Shown: in pieces, positions 1-5,119 of the stretch
Layout of the letters: each line of letters starts with the position of its first letter
How positions within the stretch are numbered: the stretch's first letter is position 1
Assembly (NCBI GenBank): GCA_900751685.1
Contig: CAADSR010000254.1
Coordinates: 1-5,119 of the forward strand
Source of the DNA: Clostridia bacterium
GTDB taxonomy: Bacteria > Bacillota > Clostridia > UBA1381
DNA: 5,119 bases
Reading direction: 5' to 3'
The notes under the pieces: generated by a model
Told to the model about the DNA's origin: nothing
Seen by the model: the letters and a program-made list of their open reading frames with translations, nothing else
Databases searched by the model: none
Translations under genes and position numbers: made by a program

Positions 1-2
1 TC

Positions 3-83
3 TTGATGGTTGCGGGAGTGTCTGTCTTTGCCCTGGCTGGCGGCGGGCTGATCTGGTGTATCATGGCTCTGGCAGGCTTTTGA
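3..83 (+). CDS. C-terminal end of an unidentified membrane-protein frame (5' partial), or a 25-aa micro-ORF
   Basis: The frame is open from the window edge and ends at TGA 81-83. It reads LMVAGVSVFALAGGGLIWCI followed by MALAGF, which is almost entirely hydrophobic and glycine/alanine-rich, like a last membrane helix that stops at the membrane surface. It is most simply the tail of an upstream membrane protein whose body lies outside the window. An ATG at 6-8 would also allow a stand-alone 25-residue peptide, but only five bases are visible upstream, so no ribosome binding site can be judged. The length and the ending (ALAGF) faintly recall KdpF, but the typical Y-x-x-x-A-L-x-x-P-E-x-F ending is missing and kdpA lies about 200 bases downstream. 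No family is assigned. Confidence 0.4.
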   Translation: MMVAGVSVFALAGGGLIWCIMALAGF

Positions 84-144
84 CGATATTAATATGATTT
101 TAATGCGTTACACCAGTTTCATAACACCTATTTTATAAAGCCTT

Positions 145-153
145 TGCTATACT
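145..153 (+). promoter_or_regulatory. Candidate extended -10 element
   Basis: TGCTATACT matches the TGnTATAAT extended -10 pattern with one mismatch in the hexamer (TATACT, 148-153). The bases 17 positions upstream (125-130, CACCTA) are a poor -35 hexamer. A weak -35 is what one expects at an extended -10 or activator-dependent promoter. The predicted start of transcription would be near 160, only a few bases before the SD of the small ORF. TATAAA at 134-139 is an alternative -10. The call rests on pattern alone. Confidence 0.35.
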
Positions 154-163
154 TGCTCTGTAA

Positions 164-168
164 GGAGG
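164..168 (+). promoter_or_regulatory. Shine-Dalgarno of the small leader ORF
   Basis: TAAGGAGGAA (161-170) contains a full GGAGG core. It lies 5 bases from the first ATG (174) and 8 bases from the second, adjacent ATG (177). The 8-base gap is nearer the usual optimum, so 177 may be the main start. An SD this strong argues that the small ORF is really translated. Confidence 0.6.
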
Positions 169-173
169 AATTT

Positions 174-290
174 ATGATGACAAACTTTTTTACCACGTGG
201 TCCGCAACCGGGCTTTGCCGCTTTCTTCTCTGGTTTTTGGCAGGGACAAAGCCGCCATCCCGAATCCTGATAGGAGGTAACAAGCAATGA
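174..290 (+). CDS. Small ORF in the kdpF position, 38 aa (37 aa from the second ATG), function unknown
   Basis: The ORF starts with two ATG codons (174 and 177) behind a strong SD and ends with TGA 288-290, which overlaps the kdpA ATG at 287 as ATGA. That arrangement is typical of translationally coupled genes. The product begins MMTNFFTTWSATGLCRFLLW and then continues FLAGTKPPSRILIGGNKQ. It is a moderately hydrophobic stretch (about residues 5-24, interrupted by Arg16) followed by a short basic tail. KdpF is a roughly 30-residue single-span peptide normally encoded immediately upstream of kdpA, so the position fits. However, the usual KdpF ending (A-L-x-x-P-E-x-F) is absent and the hydrophobic span is weaker. 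It could be a highly diverged KdpF, a different small membrane peptide, or a leader peptide that controls kdpA translation. I do not recognise the sequence, so no symbol is given. Confidence 0.5.
   Translation: MMTNFFTTWSATGLCRFLLWFLAGTKPPSRILIGGNKQ
211..253 (+). other. Possible RNA hairpin within the small ORF
   Basis: GGCTTTG (211-217) is exactly complementary to CAAAGCC (247-253), giving a 7-bp stem with a 29-base interior. TGCC (216-219) and GGCA (239-242) offer a competing inner pairing. The structure ends about 20 bases before the kdpA SD and is not followed by a T-run, so it does not look like an intrinsic terminator. A role in coupling or mRNA stability is conceivable, but no folding energy was calculated. 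Confidence 0.25.
272..277 (+). promoter_or_regulatory. Shine-Dalgarno of kdpA, inside the small ORF
   Basis: AGGAGG lies 9 bases before the kdpA ATG at 287. Because it sits within the last codons of the small ORF, ribosomes finishing that ORF would pass over it. The sequence TCCTGATAGGA (265-275) can form a tiny 4-bp, 3-base-loop hairpin that covers the first part of this SD. Confidence 0.65.
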
Positions 291-2026
291 TACACGCCGT
301 TTTACAATATGCTTTTTATATCGCCATTCTGATCCTGCTGGCAATTCCATTGGGAAAATATATTGCCAAAGTTATGAATGGCGAAAAAGTACTTTTATCA
401 AGGGTCCTTGTTCCTTGTGAAAAACAGATTTATAAAATACTGCGCATCCGCCCCGAAGAGCAAATGACCTGGAAAACATATGCTTTGAGTGTCTTCCTGT
501 TCAGCGGGCTTGGATTTATGATTTTGTTCCTGCTCCACTTACTGCAAGGTGTTTTGCCGCTGAACCCCCAATCAGTCCCAGGGACCAGCTGGCACCTGGC
601 ATTCAATAACGCATCCAGTTTTGTGACCAATACAAACTGGCAGTCCTACAGCGGTGAGTCCGGCCTTTCTTATTTCACCCAGATGCTTGGGCTGACCGTT
701 CAAAACTTTGTATCAGCCGCCACCGGCATCGCGGTACTGTTTGCCCTGATCCGCGGCTTTGTACGGACTGGCACAAAGGAACTGGGCAGTTTTTGGGTGG
801 ACATGACCCGGATTATCCTTTACATATTGCTTCCATTGTCTATCATTGTATCGGTCCTACTGGTCTCACAAGGGGTCGTGCAAAATTTCAAGGCTTATGA
901 AACGGTGCAATTACTTGAACCAGTGGTTTTAGAGGATGGCACCAGGGTCACCCAGCAACTTGTCCCGATGGGCCCGGCGGCCAGCCAAATTGCTATCAAG
1001 CAATTAGGGACGAATGGCGGCGGGTTTTTCGGTGTCAATTCAGCCCATCCTTTTGAAAATCCAAATGCGGTTTCCAATATAATTGAAATGATTTCCCTTC
1101 TATGGATCCCGGCTGCCCTCTGTTTTACCTTTGGGCGCAATGTAAAGGACAAACGTCAGGGCCGTGCGATCTTTATTGCTATGCTCATCATGCTGGTCCT
1201 GGCACTGACATGTATTGCGGTCAACGAGCATCTGGCAACGCCTCAGCTTGCCGGCAATGGTGAGGTAAATATCACTGCAACGGACCAGGCCGGAGGAAAT
1301 ATGGAAGGGAAAGAAGCCCGGTTTGGGATTGCTTCATCCTCTGCCTGGGCGGCGTTTACCACAGCGGCCTCCAATGGCTCCGTTAATTCTATGCATGATT
1401 CCTATACACCCCTGGGAGGGATGATTACAATGCTTCAAATGCAGCTAGGCGAAGTGATTTTTGGCGGCACAGGCTGCGGACTTTATGGAATGCTAGCCTT
1501 TGCCCTGCTGGCAGTATTTATTGCCGGCCTGATGGTGGGCAGGACGCCCGAATACCTACAAAAGAAAATTGAGCCATTTGAAATGAAAATGGCCGTTGTA
1601 GCCTGTCTGGTAACTCCTGTTGTTATTTTGACCGGAAGCGGCCTGGCATCGGTGATGCCCTTTATGACCGAGAACCTCAACAATTCCGGCGCCCATGGCT
1701 TCTCAGAAATTTTATATGCTTATTCCTCGGCTGGAGGAAATAACGGCTCTGCCTTTGCCGGACTAAGCGCAAATAATGTGTTTATCAATGTATCCTTAGG
1801 GCTTATTATGCTTGCGGCACGGTTTGTACCAATTGTTGCTATCCTAGCGGTTGCAGGAAGCATGGCAAAGAAGAAAAAAATTGCTACCACCCCGGGAACC
1901 TTGTCCACCTGCAACCCGCTGTTTATCGGATTACTGATTTTTGTCGTACTGCTGATTGGCGCGCTAAGCTTTTTCCCGGCACTAGCGCTGGGCCCAGTCG
2001 CAGAATTTTTCCAAATGATAGGTTAG
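287..2026 (+). CDS. kdpA: KdpA, potassium-binding channel-like subunit of the K+-transporting ATPase
   Basis: KdpA is the integral membrane subunit that selects and binds K+ in the KdpFABC uptake complex. It belongs to the superfamily of K+ transporters with four pore-loop repeats. The product is 579 aa against 557 in E. coli, with about ten predicted membrane spans (roughly 4-22, 65-87, 130-155, 175-197, 266-283, 294-312, 403-418, 435-458, 498-522, 544-565). All four filter loops are visible: TNTNWQSYSGE (114-124), GTNGGGFF (241-248) followed by NSAHPFENP (251-259), GGTGCGLYGM (393-402), and GGNNGSAFAGL (483-493). Gln119 corresponds to E. coli Gln116, where a change lowers K+ affinity. NMEGKEARFG (338-347) and GRTPEYL (418-424) are further family signatures. 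The ATG at 287 has a well-spaced AGGAGG and gives the expected N-terminal first helix. The gene overlaps the small ORF upstream and is followed after 13 bases by kdpB. Confidence 0.98.
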   Translation: MIHAVLQYAFYIAILILLAIPLGKYIAKVMNGEKVLLSRVLVPCEKQIYKILRIRPEEQMTWKTYALSVFLFSGLGFMILFLLHLLQGVLPLNPQSVPGTSWHLAFNNASSFVTNTNWQSYSGESGLSYFTQMLGLTVQNFVSAATGIAVLFALIRGFVRTGTKELGSFWVDMTRIILYILLPLSIIVSVLLVSQGVVQNFKAYETVQLLEPVVLEDGTRVTQQLVPMGPAASQIAIKQLGTNGGGFFGVNSAHPFENPNAVSNIIEMISLLWIPAALCFTFGRNVKDKRQGRAIFIAMLIMLVLALTCIAVNEHLATPQLAGNGEVNITATDQAGGNMEGKEARFGIASSSAWAAFTTAASNGSVNSMHDSYTPLGGMITMLQMQLGEVIFGGTGCGLYGMLAFALLAVFIAGLMVGRTPEYLQKKIEPFEMKMAVVACLVTPVVILTGSGLASVMPFMTENLNNSGAHGFSEILYAYSSAGGNNGSAFAGLSANNVFINVSLGLIMLAARFVPIVAILAVAGSMAKKKKIATTPGTLSTCNPLFIGLLIFVVLLIGALSFFPALALGPVAEFFQMIG

Positions 2027-2030
2027 GAGG
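2025..2030 (+). promoter_or_regulatory. Shine-Dalgarno of kdpB, overlapping the kdpA stop codon
   Basis: AGGAGG shares its first two bases with the kdpA TAG stop (2024-2026) and lies 9 bases before the kdpB ATG at 2040. Ribosomes terminating on kdpA end directly on the kdpB initiation site, which favours coupled synthesis of the two subunits. Confidence 0.7.
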
Positions 2031-2039
2031 ACTTGTGAG

Positions 2040-4109
2040 ATGAGTCAAAATACAAAAACAATAATGAGCCGCAGCATGCTTATCCGTGCGCTGAAGGATT
2101 CATTTATTAAGTTATCCCCACGGACACAGGCAGAAAACCCTGTGATGCTGCTGGTTTATATCAGCGCTATTGTGACGACAATCCTGTTTTTCCTGTCTCT
2201 CGGAGGCCTCCAGGATGCGCCTTCCGGATTTACTGCTGGGATCGCGGTCCTGCTATGGTTCACCGTCCTTTTTGCAAATTTCGCAGAAGCGATTGCAGAG
2301 GGGCGGGGAAAAGCCCAGGCGGACTCCCTGCGGAAAAGCAAAAAAGATGTTCCTGCACATAGGCTCCCTTCCCCGTCGCAAAAACAACAGGTTGAAGTGG
2401 TGGTTTCTTCCCTGCTCAAAAAAGGAGACTTTGTCCTTGTAAAGGCCGGGGAACAAATCCCGGCCGACGGCGAAGTGATCGAAGGAGCCGCCTCTGTAGA
2501 CGAAAGCGCCATTACCGGCGAATCCGCCCCAGTCATCCGTGAAGCGGGAGGCGACCGGAGCGCAGTGACCGGCGGCACTACGGTGATTTCTGACGAGCTG
2601 GTCATCCAGGTGACCAGCGAAGCAGGCGAAAACTTTTTAGATAAAATGATCGCCATGGTGGAAGGGGCCGCCCGAAAAAAGACGCCCAATGAAATCGCCC
2701 TGCAGATTTTTTTGATTGCTTTAACGGTCATTTTTATCCTTGTGACCCTGTCGCTTTACTGTTATTCCCATTTTTCTGCAACAATGGCCAGGATCAGCAA
2801 TCCTACCTCCATCACTTCACTGACCGCACTTTTGGTCTGCCTGGCGCCGACTACTATTGGAGCGCTGCTTTCTGCGATCGGGATCGCGGGTATGAGCCGT
2901 TTGAATCAAGCAAATGTCCTTGCTATGAGCGGCCGGGCGATCGAAGCTGCCGGCGATGTTGATATTTTGATGTTAGATAAAACCGGTACGATCACCATGG
3001 GAAACCGGCAGGCCAGCGAATTTATCCCCGTGGACGGATGCTCTGAAGAAGATCTTGCAAACGCGGCACAGCTCTCCTCCCTGCCCGATGAAACGCCGGA
3101 AGGACGCAGCGTCGTGATCCTGGCAAAAGAACAATTTGGCATCCGGCAGCGGGATCTAAATGAATTGCAAATGCAGTTTATTCCATTCTCGGCAAAAACA
3201 CGGATGAGCGGTGTTGATATCAAGGGAAGCGAGATCCGCAAAGGCGCGGCTGACTCAATCAAAGAATATGTACAAGGCCACGGCGGGAACTACAGTCCGG
3301 AATGTGACTCTATCGTTAAGAAAATAGCAAACCAAGGCGGTACTCCCTTAGTCGTTGCAAAGGATCATAAAATCCTTGGCGTTATTTACTTAAAGGATAT
3401 TATCAAATCCGGCGTCCAGGAAAAGTTTGCAGACCTACGGAAAATGGGGATCAAAACCATTATGATCACCGGGGATAACCCTTTGACTGCGGCCGCGATC
3501 GCAGCCGAAGCCGGGGTCGATGATTTTCTCGCCGAGGCAACACCCGAAGGCAAGCTTCAAATGATCCGTGATTTCCAAGCCCAGGGCCATCTGGTGGCCA
3601 TGACCGGGGATGGGACGAATGACGCGCCAGCCCTGGCTCAGGCAGATGTGGCCGTAGCAATGAACTCCGGGACCCAGGCAGCCAAAGAGGCCGGAAACAT
3701 GGTGGATCTGGATTCCTCCCCCACAAAATTGATCGATATTGTCCGTATTGGAAAACAGCTCTTAATGACCCGTGGAAGCCTTACCACATTTAGCATCGCC
3801 AATGACCTTGCAAAATATTTTGCAATCATCCCGGCTCTTTTTATGGGATTGTACCCCGGCCTGGCAGCCCTGAATATTATGGGGCTCCACAGTGCGCAAA
3901 GCGCTATTTTCTCTGCGGTGATCTATAATGCGCTGATCATCATCGCATTGATCCCTTTGGCACTCAAAGGCGTCAAATACCGGGAAGTGCCAGCGGGAAA
4001 ATTATTGTCCAGAAACCTGCTGGTTTTCGGGCTTGGGGGACTCGCCGCCCCGTTTATCTGCGTAAAGCTAATTGATGTGTTGATTGTTGCATTAGGCCTT
4101 GTTGCCTAA
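2040..4109 (+). CDS. kdpB: KdpB, P-type ATPase catalytic subunit of the K+ transporter
   Basis: KdpB is the ATP-hydrolysing membrane subunit of KdpFABC, a class IA P-type ATPase. The product is 689 aa against 682 in E. coli. The domain order is M1-M2 (about 35-84), actuator domain with TGES (159-162), M3-M4 (about 220-283) with the CLAPTTIG motif (267-274), and the phosphorylation domain with DKTGT (Asp313 is the phosphorylated residue). The nucleotide-binding domain follows, with FSAKTRMSG (383-391) and KGA (401-403), then the hinge motifs TGDNP (477-481) and GDGTNDAP (523-530). The last segment is M5-M7 (about 583-686). Asp589 and Lys592 in NDLAKYF match the E. coli M5 residues Asp583 and Lys586, which are important for coupling. 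Ser162 occupies the position whose phosphorylation inhibits the E. coli pump. Substitutions at usually conserved sites are Ala269 and Ala275 in M4 and Ala619 in LHSAQ. No key catalytic residue is missing. The ATG at 2040 follows an AGGAGG by 9 bases. Confidence 0.98.
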   Translation: MSQNTKTIMSRSMLIRALKDSFIKLSPRTQAENPVMLLVYISAIVTTILFFLSLGGLQDAPSGFTAGIAVLLWFTVLFANFAEAIAEGRGKAQADSLRKSKKDVPAHRLPSPSQKQQVEVVVSSLLKKGDFVLVKAGEQIPADGEVIEGAASVDESAITGESAPVIREAGGDRSAVTGGTTVISDELVIQVTSEAGENFLDKMIAMVEGAARKKTPNEIALQIFLIALTVIFILVTLSLYCYSHFSATMARISNPTSITSLTALLVCLAPTTIGALLSAIGIAGMSRLNQANVLAMSGRAIEAAGDVDILMLDKTGTITMGNRQASEFIPVDGCSEEDLANAAQLSSLPDETPEGRSVVILAKEQFGIRQRDLNELQMQFIPFSAKTRMSGVDIKGSEIRKGAADSIKEYVQGHGGNYSPECDSIVKKIANQGGTPLVVAKDHKILGVIYLKDIIKSGVQEKFADLRKMGIKTIMITGDNPLTAAAIAAEAGVDDFLAEATPEGKLQMIRDFQAQGHLVAMTGDGTNDAPALAQADVAVAMNSGTQAAKEAGNMVDLDSSPTKLIDIVRIGKQLLMTRGSLTTFSIANDLAKYFAIIPALFMGLYPGLAALNIMGLHSAQSAIFSAVIYNALIIIALIPLALKGVKYREVPAGKLLSRNLLVFGLGGLAAPFICVKLIDVLIVALGLVA

Positions 4110-4113
4110 TAAT

Positions 4114-4118
4114 GGAGG
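4114..4118 (+). promoter_or_regulatory. Shine-Dalgarno that fixes the kdpC start
   Basis: GGAGG lies 7 bases before the ATG at 4126. The same frame can be extended upstream to a TTG at 4099 that overlaps the end of kdpB, but that codon has no SD and would add only nine non-conserved residues. The ATG at 4126 is therefore the supported start. Confidence 0.75.
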
Positions 4119-4125
4119 TAGTAGA

Positions 4126-4731
4126 ATGAAATCACGAAAAGAATTACTCCCGAAAGCAGGATTGATGATCCTTTTGTTTACGGTCCTTTGCGGAATAGCT
4201 TATCCGCTGGCAATTACCGGCATCGCCCAGGGACTGTTCCGCGAAAAAGCAAACGGGAACATTATTGAGGTCGATGGAAAAAAATATGGCAGCGTGCTGT
4301 TAGCCCAGCAATATACAGACCCGGCCCACTTATGGGGACGGATCATGAACCTGGATACCGGTACATTTACAGATAAGGACGGCAACCCGCTCATGTATGC
4401 CGCACCTTCAAACCTGAGCCCTGCCAGCGCAGAGTTTGAAAAGCTGGTCCAAGAGCGGGTCGAAATGATCCGCAAAGCAAATCCGGATGCAACGCAGGAG
4501 TCTATCCCCGTAGACCTTGTCACCTGCTCCGGCAGTGGTTTGGACCCCCATATCAGCGTTGCAGCCGCTGTCTATCAAATCCCACGAATCGCGCAAGAGC
4601 GGGATATTTCACAAGAGGCCGTCCAGGAGGTGATTGACCGCTATACCTCAGACCGTTTTCTAGGGATCTTTGGCGAGCCTGTGGTGAACGTCCTTGAAGT
4701 CAATCTGGATTTAGACGGCATTTTAAAATAG
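4126..4731 (+). CDS. kdpC: KdpC, accessory subunit of the K+-transporting ATPase
   Basis: KdpC is a single-span membrane subunit with a large domain on the outer face of the membrane. It is required for assembly and full ATP-driven activity of KdpFABC, and no enzymatic activity of its own is established. The product is 201 aa, close to the family's usual length of about 190. One transmembrane helix (about 11-35) follows a short basic N-terminus (KSRKELLPK) and contains the family's YPL (26-28). Other recognisable family segments are Q61 and WGR (70-72), SNL (95-97), VTCSGSGLDPHIS (132-144), and FGEPVVNVLEVN (182-193) close to the C-terminus. It lies 16 bases after kdpB and 20 bases before kdpD, clearly in the same transcription unit. 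The open frame extends upstream to 4099, but the SD supports the ATG at 4126. Nothing is truncated or broken. Confidence 0.97.
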   Translation: MKSRKELLPKAGLMILLFTVLCGIAYPLAITGIAQGLFREKANGNIIEVDGKKYGSVLLAQQYTDPAHLWGRIMNLDTGTFTDKDGNPLMYAAPSNLSPASAEFEKLVQERVEMIRKANPDATQESIPVDLVTCSGSGLDPHISVAAAVYQIPRIAQERDISQEAVQEVIDRYTSDRFLGIFGEPVVNVLEVNLDLDGILK

Positions 4732-4751
4732 CCCAGAAAGGAGATCGTTCT

Positions 4752-5119
4752 ATGCAGCCCCAATACCGTGACCCCGACCGGATCCTCAAGCAACTGGAAA
4801 CAGAGCAGGCAAAACAAAGCCGTGGAAAACTCAAAATCTTCTTTGGATATGCAGCAGGCGTAGGAAAAACCTACGCCATGCTGGCGTCTGCACATGCCGC
4901 CCAGAAGCGCGGAGTGGATGTGGTGGCGGGCTATATTGAACCCCACTCCCGCTCGGAGACCACCGCGCTTTTGCAGGGACTGGAACAATTGCCCTCAAAG
5001 CCGCTGCGGCACCAGCAGATCACCTTATATGAATTTGACCTGGACCGGGCCCTGGACCGCCATCCCCAGCTGATCCTTGTGGATGAACTGGCCCATACCA
5101 ATGCGCCGGGCAGCCGCCA
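4752..5119 (+). CDS. kdpD: KdpD, osmosensitive K+ sensor histidine kinase (3' end outside the window)
   Basis: The first 122 codons of KdpD are present, and the frame is open at the window edge. KdpD senses low K+ or osmotic stress and phosphorylates the response regulator KdpE, which activates the kdp transporter genes. The visible part is the cytoplasmic N-terminal KdpD domain. RGKLKIFFGYAAGVGKTYAM spans residues 24-43 and contains the Walker A-like P-loop (GYAAGVGKT, 32-40). LILVDELAHTNAPGSR (107-122) is the Walker B-like segment and family signature, with Asp111 and Glu112. The N-terminal DPDRIL (8-13) matches the usual beginning of the protein and supports the ATG at 4752. An AAAGGAG (4737-4743) lies 8 bases upstream. 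The universal-stress-protein-like domain, the four membrane spans and the kinase domain lie beyond the window, so whether this KdpD has them cannot be stated. Confidence 0.96.
   Translation, partial: MQPQYRDPDRILKQLETEQAKQSRGKLKIFFGYAAGVGKTYAMLASAHAAQKRGVDVVAGYIEPHSRSETTALLQGLEQLPSKPLRHQQITLYEFDLDRALDRHPQLILVDELAHTNAPGSR

Larger units (their letters stand above)
84..173 (+). promoter_or_regulatory. Intergenic promoter/leader region of the kdp operon
   Basis: These 90 bases separate the upstream stop codon from the first ATG of the operon and are much more AT-rich than the surrounding coding sequence. They contain a 10-base perfect palindrome ATATTAATAT (86-95), a TTTTAATGCGTTACACC stretch (98-114), TTTTATAAAG (131-140), TGCTATACT (145-153) and a strong SD (164-168). 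No rho-independent terminator for the upstream gene is visible. I saw no c-di-AMP (ydaO-type) riboswitch consensus, and the space is too short for one. That this is the operon promoter region is inferred from its position and composition. Confidence 0.55.

Noticed and set aside
6..83. A 25-aa micro-ORF as a true kdpF
   Set aside because: It is short and hydrophobic with an ALAGF ending, but it lacks the P-E-x-F signature, is separated from kdpA by another ORF and a probable promoter, and its upstream context is cut off. It is better left as an unidentified tail.
84..173. c-di-AMP or other K+-related riboswitch upstream of kdp
   Set aside because: Such riboswitches do occur before K+ transporter genes, but the intergenic region is only 90 bases, and I saw neither the conserved ydaO core nor a terminator stem.
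211..253. Attenuator-type intrinsic terminator in the leader
   Set aside because: The GGCTTTG/CAAAGCC stem has a long interior and no T-run follows CAAAGCC, so it lacks the second half of an intrinsic terminator.
147..350. A 67-codon open frame on the - strand across the kdpA start
   Set aside because: It is antisense to the small ORF and the kdpA start, its product (many Lys/Arg and Cys) shows no recognisable domain, and it would run out through the presumed promoter.
2215..2442. A 75-codon + strand frame inside kdpB
   Set aside because: It is out of frame with a gene that is certain, has no SD of note, and its product has no recognisable features.
2156..2731. A 191-codon open frame on the - strand inside kdpB
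   Set aside because: It lies wholly antisense to the conserved P-type ATPase, its predicted protein is Ser/Arg/Pro-rich without recognisable motifs, and there is no supporting context. It is a shadow of the kdpB reading frame.
4099..4125. Upstream TTG start for kdpC
   Set aside because: The extra nine residues are encoded by the kdpB end and the SD itself, with no ribosome binding site before the TTG. The ATG at 4126 has a GGAGG at 7 bases.
1..5119. Mobile elements, CRISPR arrays, tRNA or rRNA genes
   Set aside because: No transposase, repeat array, inverted terminal repeats or RNA-gene-like sequence was seen. Nearly the whole window is accounted for by the kdp genes.

Overview
The window is a bacterial kdp operon, which encodes the high-affinity ATP-driven K+ uptake system. 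All readable genes are on the + strand in the order [end of an unidentified membrane-protein frame] - small ORF - kdpA - kdpB - kdpC - kdpD (cut by the window end). Strong GGAGG-type ribosome binding sites precede every gene. G+C content looks close to one half by eye, and the Kdp proteins are typical in length. This style suggests a Gram-positive anaerobe of the Bacillota/Clostridia type. That placement is an inference from general appearance and is not proven by any single feature.

Layout. Bases 1-83 hold the hydrophobic C-terminus of an upstream frame, which could also be a 25-residue micro-ORF. Bases 84-173 are an AT-rich intergenic stretch with a plausible extended -10 element and sequences resembling a KdpE operator. 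Bases 174-290 encode an unrecognised 37-38 residue peptide with its own strong SD. It overlaps the kdpA start by four bases (ATGA), which is the place where kdpF sits in other bacteria. Bases 287-2026 are kdpA (579 aa, K+-selective channel-like subunit), 2040-4109 kdpB (689 aa, P-type ATPase subunit), 4126-4731 kdpC (201 aa, single-span accessory subunit) and 4752-5119 the first 122 codons of kdpD (sensor histidine kinase). Gaps between the genes are only 13, 16 and 20 bases and hold little beyond the SD sequences. No terminator-like hairpin with a T-run is visible inside the operon.

How it works together. KdpA selects K+ from outside. KdpB hydrolyses ATP through an aspartyl-phosphate and drives K+ release into the cytoplasm. 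KdpC stabilises the complex and assists ATP use. KdpD, presumably with a KdpE regulator beyond the window, would switch the operon on under K+ limitation or osmotic stress.

I found no new multi-gene system here. The points most worth a second look are the KdpF-position peptide, the compact promoter/leader, and a few substitutions at usually conserved membrane positions of KdpA and KdpB.
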